A stretch of 64,000 nucleotides of DNA from Ovis canadensis (taxonomy: Eukaryota; Chordata; Mammalia; Artiodactyla; Bovidae): contig NC_091255.1 of NCBI RefSeq assembly GCF_042477335.2, positions 38,480,501 to 38,544,500 on the forward strand, given 5' to 3'. Positions 24,205 through 36,270 of the stretch are shown piece by piece. Position numbers and translations under genes: made by a program. Below the pieces are notes generated by a model that saw only the letters and a program-made list of their open reading frames with translations, had not been told where the DNA came from and made no database searches. Position 1 is the stretch's first letter; each line of letters opens with the position of its first letter.

Positions 24205-25110
24205 TGCCTTAGCTGTTTGTTGTGTTGTAATAAACCATCACAACACTTAGTGGCTTCAGACACCTACAACAACACGAATCTGTCACTTCTCATGATTCCG
24301 TGGGTAGTCTCGGGCTGAGATGGATGATTCTTCTTCTGGCCTTACTTGGGTCCAGTCCTTTCTTCACTCCACTGGGAGCTCAGTTGAAAATCAGATGCCA
24401 AACGTAGCAAGCATCTTGTCTCCCCAGGGTCTCTCTCTACGTGATGGCCTCACTCCTCATCATTGAACATAACAGGCAGCCTGTGCTTCTCATATAGAGG
24501 CTCAATCTCAAGAATGTAAAGGAAGACGTTGCCAGGCCTCGTAATGACTAAACTCAGACTGTAAGCATCACTTCCGCCACATGCTGTCAGTCAAGACAAG
24601 TCACAAGGCTGGCCTAGCCTCAAAGGGAGGACAAACAGATGCCATGTCTTGTGAAGAGAAGTGGCCGTCGTCTGTCTGGCACAGCTAGGTGGAAGCCCTA
24701 AGCCAGAATGGAGACAGAAAATACATGATATATCCGTTAGGATTGCCTTTGCCTGCTTGTAGTAAGAACTCTGGATTCAAAGAGGCTTTGACACAGGAAG
24801 CTTAATTATCTCATGTTATTGGAAGACTGGCATTGTGAGAGCCCTGGGCAAAACTCCCTGAATGGCTCCATGACGTCCCTTCTGTGAGCTTCAGTGTATC
24901 AGTCAGGATGTGTTAGGATACACTGCAATGACAGACCCAATTCCAGTGGTTTTAAGAAAAAAACGTGTATTTTCACTCAAGCTGCATATCCACGGCGGGG
25001 CACTATTCTTATTAACTGTGTGGCTCTCCTCACTGACATCACTTCCGGACAACAAAGCCACTCCCACCTGGAGCACTGCTGATCACCACTTCAGGAGAAA
25101 ACGAGAGCTC
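24205..25110. repeat. MaLR-like LTR fragments (two pieces)
   Basis: 24205-24480 (TTAGCTGTTTGTTGTGTTGT.., CACTTAGTGGCTTCAGACAC) and 24893-25110 (GTATCAGTCAGGATGTGTTA..) resemble MLT1-type LTRs. The DNA between them is not identified. No retroviral coding sequence is present. Confidence 0.45.
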
Positions 25111-25182
25111 TATGGTATCTTAAAGCAGTAACCAGATGCTCTGGTTCAGAACGAACATCCACCATCTTTGCTCATGATTTTT

Positions 25183-25340
25183 TAAAACATTTATTTACTT
25201 TTTATTGAAGGATAATTGTTTTACAGAATTTTGCTGTTTTCTGTCAAATCTCAACATGAATCAGCCATAGGTATACATATATCCCCTCCCTTTTGAACCT
25301 CCCTCCCATCTCCCTCCCCATCCCACCCCTCCATGCTCGT
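25183..25340 (-). repeat. Antisense L1 3'-end fragment
   Basis: TTTATTGAAGGATAATTGTT and CAACATGAATCAGCCATAGG, then a CCCTCCC-rich end. Confidence 0.8.
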
Positions 25341-25682
25341 GATTTTTGACCAGTGGTATATTAAGTCACTCTCCCCTCTTACTCACTGAAGGGCCAGGAA
25401 TTGCAATTCTTACCATCTGCCTGGAAGAGCAGAGATATTTCATAAGTAGCACTAATGACTACCAAACTGAACAGCAATTTCAACTAAATGATTGGTTTCT
25501 GTCCCTCCTTGGTCCACTCTCTTGCCCCCCATAAGGTCATAACATCCATGGAAACACTTCAAAAAGTAGAGCAAGAAAAATGTCCCCAGAATCTGCCAAC
25601 AGTTCCCACACTTCACATTGGCCAGAACTGGATCACATGTCCATTCTTAACCAATATGGTAACAGGAATGGGATTATTATGG

Positions 25683-25930
25683 TTGGCTCAGCGGAAAATC
25701 CCATGGACGGAGGAGCCTGGTAGGCTGCAGTCCATGAGGTCGCTAAGAGTCGGGCACGACTGAGTGACTTCACTTTCACTTTTCACTTTCATGCATTGGA
25801 GAAGGAAATGGCAACCCACTCCAGTGTTCTTGCCTGGAGAATCCCAGGTACGGGGGAGCCTGGTGGACTGCCGTCTCTGGGGTTGCACAGAGTCGGACAT
25901 GACTGAAGCGACTTAGCAGCAGCAGCAGCC
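25683..25930 (+). repeat. BOV-A2-type SINE
   Basis: Two 3' units in tandem, ending in an AGC-repeat tail (GCAGCAGCAGCAG). Confidence 0.9.
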
Positions 25931-26217
25931 CAACTGGGATCCACCTTCTAGAGCCAGGGATTGGGTCACTGTCTCCTGAGCCTATGAGAGGTCTGAAGTT
26001 GGTACAGGTGTCAAAGAAGACGATGCTTCTCAGGCACTTTTTAGTAAGTCACATACATCCACAAAGGAAAGATGTTTCCATACTATCAACGACTCAGGTG
26101 TTGAAATTAGAAGGAGAAAGAAGGTAATGAGTGTTGGTGGACCACCAGCCTGGTCACCTGCAAAGGGCAAAGTGTCAGTAAGATGTAAAGTGTACTGCAT
26201 GGGGTAAGAGTTGGAAT

Positions 26218-26434
26218 TGTTGCTGTTGTTTAGTCACCAAGTCATGTCCAACTCTTTTGCATCCCCACGGACTGTAGCCTGCCAGGCTCCTCTGTCCATG
26301 TGATTTCCCAGGCAAGGATACTGGAGTGAGTTGCCATTTGCTTCTCCAGGGGATCTTCCTGACCCAGGGATCAAATCCGTGTTGCCTGCATTGGCAGGTA
26401 GATTTTTTACCACTGAGCCACCTGGGAGGCCCAA
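26218..26434 (-). repeat. Bov-tA SINE
   Basis: Near full-length reverse copy ending CTGAGCCACCTGGGAGGCCC. Confidence 0.9.
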
Positions 26435-28399
26435 GAGTTGGAACAGATAATCCCTAACATCCTGTTCAATTCTGAGATCTACTATTTTCTGTGAGATTGT
26501 TGATGTTACCTACCATCTACAAGTGTAGGGGTTCAGAACATATTTGTGAGGGTGGTCTGAAAAGACAAAGCAATTTTCCTTACTAAGTGCCACTAATCAA
26601 ATCTTGCTAGAGTCCCACATGAGGAAGGCACATTTCCATCCATTGCTAGGAAGCTCCCAGATACGGAAGAGGCAATTTTGGGATAATAACAGACAGGTGA
26701 AAGCTCAGGGAAGAGAAAAGGAAGCGATTGACTTTAAAATTGCACATAATCTGAAAGTAAAGAATACGTTTTTATGATTCCCAAATGCACAAGCATATGT
26801 TATGATTCTCAAATGTATATACTTTTCTTATCTGCTCTCTTGAGATTAATTCTTGTGCTGAATTGCAACACTTAGGGCTTTTTACATGGCCCTTAGGGCA
26901 TATCAACATGGCCATTGCTAAATGCTGTCCTGAACCTGCCCTCTGACCACCAACTACCAGAAACCTACTCCACCCCCTCATCGTATTTTACCTGGATTAT
27001 CAGAAAGGTTTTCACATCTCTCTTCTCAGAAGAGTACGAATCGAGTGATCCTTACTCCAGCAGACTTAGAGATCCAGGGAGCACAGACATCTGACCGTCT
27101 TCGCTTTGAATAAAACCCACCAATAGTTCCCCATCGACTGGAGGATAAATTCAGGTTCTTTGGCAGGGAATACAATCCCCTTTTGCCAGCTTTATTTGGA
27201 AGACTCCCTCCAAGTTTATGCTCAGCTGCTGTCTCCCAGGCTCACATACCCTCATTCTTTCCTGTCTGCTGGGTTTTGCGAGCGATGGTCCCTCTCACAG
27301 GGAGTGCCCTTTCACTCTTGTTGGCTGTGTTAATTTTCAGTCCTTCTTGGAGACTTTGCTCCTTACCTCGTGGAAAAGGCTGCCTTTGACCCACCTTTCC
27401 TCTCCTGGTTGCCTCCTGGAGCACCCTGCGCCCCCTTTGTCATGGGACATAACCAGGGATAAGGTCCTCAACCTGTTATCTGCCTGCCCAATGGTTTACC
27501 AGCTCCTCCTCCTTGAGGAAACAGACTGTCTTGTGCATCTTTTATCTCAGCACTCAGCACCTGGGTAGAGAGTAAGGACTGACTAAATAAACGCTCCTTG
27601 AACAGTCATCAAAAAGAAGGCAGTGGCTGAGTAGGGAGAATTGGGGGAGGGGTGGGTGGCAGAGGGTGTGGGGGGAAAGGGAGGAGGTGGAGAGAGAGTA
27701 GCAAGTGTGGGGCTGCCAGGGGAGTTTGTGAAACCCCCATCCCAGGATCCAGACTTCCCCCTGGTATCCGGGGATGGGGGTTTCAGACCTGTTGATGCAT
27801 TCCGGATGGGGGAAGAGCCGCTCTGCCCCTCCCGCATGGGGGTCCTTGGTTCGGGTCACACTTGGGACTATATGGACAGCTTTGGGGACAATCTCTACTG
27901 CCCACACAGGGAGGACCTGTCCCCTGCCTTCAACCTAAGTACCTGGGCACTTGCTCACAAGGCTGGGACAGCGGCAGAATGTTGGACGTTACTTTTCGTT
28001 CTCATTTTCCTTCCTGCCCCCTCCTCCACCGCCCCTCACCCTGACATCATGGTCAGATGATGATTATAACTCCCCCTTGGGGGGCTTCCTGGCTTTGAAA
28101 GTTAGACCTAGGCCTGCTTTCTAGAGACCCAACTAGTAACCACGCAGGAATGCCCCCTTCTCCACTATCCCCACCCCCAGCCCCCATCAGCTAAAGCGAA
28201 GGCATTTCATAGCTGAGTCTGAGACTTTTTCTAACTCTGTCCCGACGCTCTGGGGAAAGTCCCAGAAAGAGGAAAGGAGGCCTGCCCAGGGCTGCCTGTA
28301 TGCACGAGGGAGGATGGGGAACCGGTGGGAGAGCAGAGTGCCAAGGCGGGGAGCTCCTAAGCCCCCCTCGCCGGCAGCCGGGTAACCTCAGGCGAGCCA
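26435..28399. other. Upstream flank of SHISA6, G-rich near 27.64-27.72 kb
   Basis: Repeat-poor. 27641-27720 is a GGGAGG-rich strand-biased run, and 28042-28065 contains a TGACATCA CRE-like word. It may hold distal promoter elements. No gene recognised. Confidence 0.4.
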
Positions 28400-28986
28400 C
28401 GTGACCTCAGGTCTCAGTTTAGGAACCTGTAGCAATGGGCCTGACCGCGTCCCTCTGCTACGAGCGTCGCCACTAGGGAGAGGCAAAGGCTCGCAGACAC
28501 CCCAACACCCGCTCTGGTCGCGCACGCCCGGACCGGGGAGGGGTGGAAGCGGCCACGAGCTCTGGGCCCGGCCGGAGCGGGCGGGCTCCAGAAGGGACCC
28601 CCCCCTCCTCACACCCCCGGCTCCGGGGCCCCTCTTCGCCGTGGGAATGAACCGGCGTCCTAGCCTCTGGTGATGCGGAGCTTCGGAGAGAAGCTCGCGT
28701 CGCGAGCGGGGAGCCACGGAGAGGAGCGCCCCCTCCCCGGGCGCCCGGGAGCACAGACGTGGGCGGCGGCGAGCGGCGGCCCCCCTCCGCTCCCCTCCCC
28801 TCCCCTGCCGGCCCGGCCGTCCCCTCCCCGCGCGGCGCTCCCGCGTGTGCGGGTGTGTGAGTGCGTGTCTCCCTCGTTCTTCTCACACACGCTCCGGCAC
28901 TAGTGCAGGCTGCCAGCCGGCGGCTCCGGCTCGCCAGCCCGCCTGCTCCGGCCGCCGCGCCGCCGCCTCTGCAGTCGCAGCCGGGC

Positions 28987-29345
28987 ATGGTGAGTGAGTG
29001 AGGTCGGGCCCCGCGCGCTCCCCCGCTCGCCGCCCGACCCCGGCCACGGCCCGCTCCGTCCCTGGGAGCCGGCGGGGGCGCGCGCGCGCGGGGCCGGCGG
29101 CCGGGGATCGGGCGGCCGGTGCGCCCCGGGGCCGCCGGGCCCCGTCTCGGGAGCGGGCTCCGCGCCCCTCCCGGCCCCAGCCTCGCTCCTCGAGGGCTGC
29201 GCGCTCCCTCCCCGCTCGCCGCCCGCCTCCCAGTCGCCCCACCCCGTGACCGGCTCTCCGTCTTGTCCCGCAGGATCCGCCCGGACGGGGCCACGCCGCC
29301 GCCGCTGCTGCCGCCTCCCGGAGCCGCGCTTCGGGTCCCGCCTGA
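28987..29345 (+). promoter_or_regulatory. Possible spliced 5'-UTR uORF (24 codons)
   Basis: An ATG at 28987-28989 is followed at once by the donor-like GTGAGTGAGT. A pyrimidine-rich acceptor, TCTTGTCCCGCAG, ends at 29273. Removing 28990-29273 would join ATG to GATCCGCCC and open a 24-codon frame with an alanine run, ending at TGA 29343-29345, about 320 nt before the SHISA6 start. Unspliced, the same ATG gives only four codons. This rests on splice-site appearance alone. Confidence 0.35.
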
Positions 29346-29667
29346 GCCAAGCCGCGCGCGGGGCCGCCGCTGCCGCCGCCGGCGGGGGATGGGGCTGCCC
29401 GGGAGGCGCGCCGAGCCCGCGGGGGGAGCGCGGAGCCGGCGCGCAGCCTGAGCCCCGGCCGCCTGCGCTGGGCTGGTCAGTGCGCACCGCGCGCTGCCGC
29501 CGCCGCCGCCCGCCCGCCGCCCGCCCGCGCCCCGATGGCGCCATCGCCCAGGCGCCGCTGACTGCCCCGCGCCGCTCGCCCGGCCCGCGCGGCCCCCCTC
29601 GGAGCCCGGCCGGCCCGGGGAGCGGCCTGCCACGGAAGCCTCCCGCGCCCTCCCGCCCGGCCCCGCC

Positions 29668-30308
29668 ATGGCGCTGCGGCGCCTCCTGCTGCTGCTGCTG
29701 CCGCTGCTCTCGCTCCAGCCCTTGGACCTGCTGCCCGGAGCCTGGGGCGCCCGCGGCCGTGCCGCCAACCGGACCCTGAGCGCCGGCGCCGCGGCCGTCG
29801 GGGGCCGGCGGCCCGGGGGCGCCCTGGCCCGGGGCGGCCGCGAGCTGAACGGCACCGTCCGGGCGCCCGGCGGCCCGGAGGCGGGGAGCCGGCGGGGACA
29901 GCCAGCAGCGGCGGTGGCGGCGGCCAGCGCGGCCGTCACCTACGAGACGTGCTGGGGCTACTACGACGTGAGCGGCCAGTACGACAAGGAGTTCGAGTGC
30001 AACAACAGCGAGAGCGGCTACCTGTATTGCTGCGGCACCTGCTACTATCGCTTCTGCTGCAAGAAGCGCCACGAGAAGCTGGATCAGCGCCAGTGCACCA
30101 ACTACCAGAGCCCGGTGTGGGTGCAGACGCCCAGCACCAAGGTGGTGTCGCCGGGGCCCGAGAACAAGTACGACCCGGAGAAGGACAAGACCAACTTCAC
30201 CGTCTACATCACCTGCGGGGTGATCGCCTTCGTCATCGTGGCCGGCGTCTTCGCCAAGGTCTCCTACGACAAGGCCCACCGCCCGCCGCGGGAGATGAAC
30301 ATCCACAG
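29668..30308 (+). CDS. SHISA6: SHISA6 coding exon 1 (signal peptide, Shisa cysteine domain, transmembrane helix)
   Basis: This first coding exon gives 213 complete codons plus two bases of codon 214. Seen: a leucine-rich signal peptide (about residues 1-28), then an Ala/Gly/Arg-rich linker. The Shisa domain (about 92-150) has eight cysteines at 95, 111, 121, 122, 125, 130, 131 and 143 and includes YCCGTCYYRFCC. N-glycosylation sequons lie at N34, N61, N113 and N176. A transmembrane helix spans about 178-198, followed by the membrane-proximal KAHRPPRE motif typical of the Shisa6/7/9 group. The start was chosen because ATG sits in a strong Kozak context (CCGCCATGG) directly before the signal peptide. 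The exon ends AG|GTGAGC, and reading on gives an immediate stop, which supports the splice. Family knowledge: a postsynaptic type I membrane protein that modulates AMPA-receptor desensitisation; Wnt-related roles are also reported. The residues match SHISA6 rather than SHISA7 or SHISA9, as I recall them. Confidence 0.95.
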
Positions 30309-30350
30309 GTGAGCGCGGCCACCCGGGGTGAGTGGGGGGCCCCGCCCGTC

Positions 30351-33300
30351 CCCCCAGCCTCTCTCCCGGCGGCTCACTCCTCTTCTCAGGCTTCCCTGTC
30401 CTCTTGGCATCTCACCCACTGCCCTCCCCGGGCTGCCTCCACTCTCTTAAGTCAACTTCCCTCCCCTGCCTCTTTGATAGGCGATAAATCAGAGCCTTCG
30501 GCGCCCTCTGCTCCATTTCTTCAGAACCGGGAACGCACGCTTTGGTTGGTAGGGGCATTTACAGGGCCAAATATACATTGGTGGAATCCCCGAGTTTGAG
30601 TGTAAGAATTGTGCACCTTCCAATAATCCCGGATGGGGTTCCAGGGTGCAGGTTTCATGGCAGGTGGGCACCTCGCTGTAGGCGCTTATTGTATTTGGTT
30701 TTCTGAATCAAGCCAGAGCAGTCATCTTGGATATAGGGAGCTGAACAGTATTGGAACCTTACTGAAAAGAGTGTGGACTGAGTGTTCCCGGGTGTTTAGA
30801 GAGATGGGGGTGATAGGGAAAGGGAGCCTCCTGGGTAAGCAGGAATTCAAATCTGTGCATTCCATCTTGACCAAGGGCAGATGGTTTCTCTTCATTGCAT
30901 CCTGCCGAGTAGGATGCTTATCTGCCCTGCTGAGACTGGAGGACTTGTTCTTTTAAGCCCCGTGGGCAGAACTCAGAGTGAATGCTGCTTGCTATGTTCA
31001 AGCCGGTGGGCATCTTTCACTGCTTACACCAGGGAGGCAGTGGGGGGCTGCCTCCTGCCAAAACTTATGCCAAGGGCTCAAGATATGGTTGTCCAGCGTT
31101 CCACTGTGACTGCCTCCCACCCTGCCACCCTAGCTTCTGGAGCACCCCTTGGGAGGTCCAAGCTGAGGGAATGGGGGAACCAGGCTCTCTTTACAACTCA
31201 GGGAACCATGCACCCAGGGGACACAAGCTTAGCTCTGATGAATGGCTGGACATGGTTCAGCAGAGTCTTTCAAGGAACAAACCCTGCCCTGGAACGTGCC
31301 TCCGTTTCTGGCACATGATGTGGCCACTGCCTTAGTCATGGAGACCACCCCCCAGACCAGCCCTCCTTCTGAGTTTGCCTGCAGGCTCCCACCCAGAGTC
31401 CTAGAGCTTCAGCTCATCTCTGCACTCGGCTTGTTATCCTTTTAGCCTGAAAACCTTCTTCCCTCACTGCTGAGGACATTAATCACCTGTACCTTGATGA
31501 AGAGAGAGAAAGGCAGATAGAAATTTCTGGGCATCTCTCTTTTTTTTTTTTTCCCCTGGATACTGAGGGTGTTGAGAAAAGATGATGCTCTGTGGCTGAT
31601 TTTGAGTCAAAATCCACAAAGTATGACTACTTTAATATTGACAAACTTGAGTGTTGGAACTGAGCTTCCAAAAGGAGGTGGGTTTATCGTCATCGCTCAT
31701 TAATCCTGAAGCACCATTGCTCCATCCCACCGCCACCTTGCCTCTCAGGGAGTAAGTCAGTGGCTGGAGGGAAAATGATGGAGGAGTTGTGACAAGTAGT
31801 TTGTGGTCAGTCCTGGTTCTTAAAAGCAGAGGACCGGGGGGTGGAGAGCAAAATAAGGGCAAGGCACTCTGTCCTTCGGGTTTCATCTGGCAAACAATCC
31901 TCTCTCTTGGCTCCCCTTCCTGAAGCAGGTGTGCGGGGTCCTTACTCCTCTGCTTCTCCCTCCAGGTTCCCAGGGTTGTCCACCTTCGCTTTCTTTGACT
32001 GTTCTGGCCTCTCATCACCCCTTCCAGGCTGGCTGTGGTCTCCAGCTGGCTGATTCCCATGAAGCTTTCTTTGGGTTTCTCTCGTCCCCAGGCCGTTCTT
32101 GTCTGCACCCCTTGGGGAAACCTGTCCCTTGCCTTTTCCTCTGCCTCTTACTGAGTTCATTCATCATCCTCTGGGAGGATGCAGGTGGCCTGAGGAGGCT
32201 GGTGCTGGCCTCTGTCCTGTGGGCTGTGACCTTGGAGGGAGACGTCCCCGTTGCCTCACCACAGTGAATCCTCAGCCCACCCCAAACTAGGGTGACTAGT
32301 GTGTGTATGGGTGTGCGGCTCAGTGTGATGCCGTGGGGGCCGTTTCTCTCCGAGCCTGGGGGAGAGAGGTAGCCATGGGAAGGGTGATGAGTTTCAGCCC
32401 TCAGACCATTATGTAAATGTGGGCTGCTTCTCCCTCAAATTCACCTCCTGATTTTATTCAGTTCACAGCACCTCTTCCAGCAGCTGCAGGCTCGCCTGAT
32501 CAGTGCTTGGGAAGCCGTCGTGTTGATGCTTGTTAGGTAGGGGACAGAGCCCGTTTCTGTGTTTAAGGGGGTGGGGGAGGGGACGGAGCATGAGTGAGCC
32601 ATCTAGGACACTCCCCGAGTGACCTTGGACAGATCAGAGAAACTTATTTTTCAGTTCTGGACCACTTAGGCACATCGCAGCCCACCCCAACCTCTCCCTC
32701 GCCAGGCGTGGCAGGGTGAGTTTGCACATTAGCGGGAGCTGCCCACTGACTCCCGGGTGTGCCCGCATGGTACTGCCACGCTCCCACTTTGCTTGGAGGT
32801 CGCTGCTTCCTGTCCCAGGGAGTTTGGGGTGCAGATTGTCTTGTTGGGCAGGGGAGAAAGAGATAAATATTCACACTGTAATGAGTCCTCCCTGGAGAAA
32901 GTGAGAGAGAAGGGATGTGTACTCCTCGGAGGTCCACGGAGGAGGTGGGACGTGGGCTCTGTTCCGTACTCCTTGAAATAGTACAGCAAAGGCATTTCCT
33001 TTCTGAGACGGCAAAGGTTATTTGACTTGTTTCAGCGTGTGAGCCTCTGTGAAGATGGTAGATGAGCAGACGGGCTGAGCAGGAGGGATGTTTGTGGGAG
33101 CGATAGAAGGGTCAAAAGAAGGATGTACTTCAGGATGGGCCATCTGCCTCCTCGGGTGTCCAAGCCTGACTGGCCCTCAGCCTGCCCTGTGCGCACCCCT
33201 CAGGGTAGGCTTCCCTCTCCCCTCTCCAGACCCTGCAGGGAGGAACAGATTTAGTCTTTTTCAGAAGTGATTAGACCTTTCTGTCTGTGTGAGCCATCCC

Positions 33301-34743
33301 CTTGCACCCTGCATCTGCAGGGAACCCACCAGCTCTCACACCGAAGCATGTGAGCACGGACTCTCAGCTGGACCCCAGGGCAGGGAGAGAGGTGGCCTTG
33401 GGGACCAGAGGTGGAGCCAGGCTCTGGTTCTGGAGAGCCCTGAACATCAGGCGCCTGCCTTTCCCACTTGGGACCCCACTTCCCACCAGGATCTCAGCCT
33501 CATCTGACCCTCCCTTTGCACCTGCCCAGGCTGAGACTCAAGCTGCCGGACCACAGGTCGTTTCCCCCGCCGAGCTCAGCGTTCCCAAACAGCTTTGGCG
33601 ACGCTTCCCTGGGGCTGTCTGTTCAGTGAGGGCCTGCCGAGGCCTCCAGGGGCAGAGGCTCTGCCCAGAACACGGCTTCAGAGAAGGGCTCCCTGTTGAC
33701 ATTCAGTTCTGAACCAGCCCGCTCACATTCCAACCGGTTCCTTCCTCCTCCTCACCCTGTGTTGATTCATTAGAGTCTTGGAGATGAGAATCATTCTGAG
33801 GGAGGAACAGTGTGGCTTTTTTTATTTTAATGGCTAATGAGCAGATGGGTCAGGAAGCTTTTAGGATGCTGTAGGTGCAGTGGGTGAGGCCAGAGATGCA
33901 CAAGGTCCTCACTCCAGCTACCCAGGGAAGAAGGATGGAGGAATTTAAGATGCAGATGGGCGTGGAGAAGTGCTCAGGGCTATGGGAAGAAAAACCTGAG
34001 CTGATGTCTTTAGGGAGAAGGAAGCGTATTCGTGACCCCAGGTAACCTAATCAAAATGGGCCTACATCTTGAGTTCTGCTTATTTCTAGAAACATCAAGG
34101 GAACACTGTGTCCTACCTTTTCTTCCTACCGAAATTAATTACAAACCCGAGGAGCCCTGTTTTGTCCGCACAGGCCACGTAATTGCGGCAGCGGGACCAC
34201 TCTGCCAACTGATTTAGTGAGTTCTCTTCCCAGGTTCCTGGGCAATGAATTGTCAAATCACTTCAAACACTCCATTTTTTGAGGCACTGTGGGCTCACTA
34301 GAGTGAATTGATCTAAACCGAGAGTCAACTTGTATTTTGTTTTTATTTTTTTAAACTTCAAATATAGCAGTTTGAGGGAAAGGAAAAAAAATGCAGCTTG
34401 CCTTGGACTGAAGGTCTTAGCCTTGCATGTTTTCCATTTTCTTGGAGTTAAAAAAAAAAAACGCAGAGAGAAGTGAAATTGTGGAAGAATTTAAGAAGGC
34501 TTATGGGAGGAGGGGTCAGGGGAAGGATAGCAGGAAGACAGAAAGGAGCAAAAATAGGAAAGGGAGGAAGGTGACCAGGGGCCAAAGGTGGACTGCATTG
34601 CCCAGATCCCCAGCGCTTGACTTCCTCCTGACCCCTGCAGCCACGTGCGTGTGTGTTCAGTCAACAGATGAGCCTGCCCACCGGCTATTGGCAGGAGCAT
34701 TTCAAATCATAAAATGTAAGCCTGTTACCTTTGACCCATGAGG
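30351..34743. other. Repeat-poor first part of SHISA6 intron 1
   Basis: Apparently unique, moderately GC-rich DNA with a 15-T run near 31540. Many short frames on both strands, none recognisable. Confidence 0.5.
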
Positions 34744-34773
34744 CTAAGCAGAGTTCATTCTTAAAAAAAAAAA

Positions 34774-34812
<39 letters not shown>

Positions 34813-35022
34813 CATATATCAATTCAGTTCAGTCGCTCAGTCGTGTCCGACTCTTTGTGACCCCATGGACTGCAGCATGCCAGTCTTGGCTATGCCACGC
34901 TTTAGTTGCAGCATGTGGGGTCTAGTTCCCTGAGCAAGGATCGAGCCTGGGCCCCCTGCATTGGGAGCTCAGAGTCTTAGCTACTGGACCACCGGGAAAG
35001 TCCCTAGGCAGAGTTCCTTCTT
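34744..35022 (-). repeat. Chimeric CHR + Bov 3'-end insertion with (TA)n, in one target duplication
   Basis: On the minus strand a CHR head/core (35003 to about 34893) joins a Bov-tA/BovB 3' terminus (34892-34820), then (TA)n and a T-run. A 19-bp duplication with two mismatches encloses the whole (34744-34762 and 35004-35022). Confidence 0.75.
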
Positions 35023-35791
35023 GAGAGAGTGGGTCAGCCATGCAAAAATCCTGGCACTTGGGGAGTCCTCCCTGGAATGTTGTTTGCTGTCTTCCTGGGT
35101 GCTCCACCCCCACCTCAGCCCTGGAAGGCATGCACTTCTGTCCCCTTTCCTGCCCACCCTCAGAGCATGTTCATTTGGAGAAAGCTTCTGCTGTGGTCCT
35201 AGGAGCTGACCCACAGTTTCTGGCTGCTAGGACACAGGAGGAGAAAGAGCCCAGTGCATTGTTTTCAGCCTGTTTTAATGGGAGATCAGAGTGAGCATGC
35301 AGTCGATTTCAGATCAACTGTGCAGGAAGCAGTGGTTAAGAGCTGACCAAGAGATGATCCCAGACGGACAGGCCCTGGGGTCTGGGAGAGAAGGAAACTA
35401 CTCAAAAAGAAGCTTCCTCTTCCTAACTCCTCTGCCTGGTTCTCCATGGCCTGAAGGGATGGTCACAGGTATTCAGTTTGGCTTCTTCCCTAGAATCAGT
35501 GAGAATCCCCACTGAGTGGTAGAAGGAGCTCCCAGGCCCTGGCTCCTGGGTATCATCACTGGCCTTCTCTGCCATCCCCATCCCTCCACTCAAAGTCCCG
35601 CAGAAGCTTATTTTTGAAATTAGGATGAATTCAAGTGCGCTTTGTCTTACATCCCTTGACAATATATATCCCATGGAGCCACAGAGTTATGGTTTGAACT
35701 TCCTGGTGTAAAGACCATCTCAGATGGGTGACGGGGACAGGGAACTTTAATGGACTCGATGAGGGCCTGGGCTGCGTTCATTTTTATGCGC

Positions 35792-35995
35792 ATACTCAGT
35801 CTCTCGGTCGTGAACAATTCTTCATGACCCCATGGGCTGTAGCCCACCAGGCTTCTCTGTCCGTGGAATTCTGCAGACAAGAATACTGGAGTGGGTTGCC
35901 ATTTCCTTCTCCAGGGGATCTTGCCAACCCAGGGATGGAACTCGGGTCTTCAGTATCTCCTGCACTGGCAGGTGGATTCTTTTACCACTGAGCCC
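35792..35995 (-). repeat. Bov-tA SINE
   Basis: Reverse copy, CATACTCAGTCTCTCGGTCG to TTTACCACTGAGCCC. Confidence 0.9.
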
Positions 35996-36242
35996 AAGTT
36001 TATGTTTGAAATACATTTAAAAATGTGATCCCCCCACCCCTTTTCTCTATCTTAGCAAACACCTACCTTTTATTTCTCTCCAGGTCACATTTATGACTCC
36101 ACACTGCCAGCATCTTCATTTTCAGATGCTGCAGACAGGGACGAGGGCTTGGTGGGAAGGTTTGTCAGTGCCCTCTCAGAAGGTCTCAGTTCCTTGGCCT
36201 TGGGCAGGCTTATTTTTCACCCATTCAGGGCACATTGCTAAC

Positions 36243-36270
36243 CTCATCTATCTATCTATCTATCTATATT
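36243..36270. repeat. (ATCT)n microsatellite
   Basis: About six ATCT units. Confidence 0.9.

Larger units (their letters stand above)
28400..30350 (+). promoter_or_regulatory. SHISA6: CpG-island promoter and 5' UTR of SHISA6
   Basis: Base composition changes sharply near 28.4 kb to very GC- and CpG-rich DNA and falls back just after the exon 1 donor. There is no TATA box near a plausible start. CCCCTCCCC-type GC boxes cluster at about 28785-28830, and a GTGTG/CACAC-rich stretch follows at 28845-28895. Transcription probably starts in the 28.75-28.95 kb interval by a dispersed CpG-island mechanism, but the exact site cannot be read from sequence. The long overlapping open frames on both strands reflect composition and are not genes. 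Confidence 0.85.

Noticed and set aside
27961-27985. An RE1/NRSF silencer near the promoter
   Set aside because: Only the right half-site (GGACAGCGGC) is present; no TTCAGCACC half at any accepted spacing.
28473-29939. A 488-codon minus-strand open frame across the SHISA6 CpG island
   Set aside because: Extreme GC content removes stop codons. The translation is Arg/Gly/Ala/Pro-rich in all frames, and it overlaps the genuine SHISA6 exon.
29949-30599. A 216-codon + frame overlapping SHISA6 exon 1
   Set aside because: It is a frame-shifted shadow of the Shisa domain coding sequence and runs through the splice donor.
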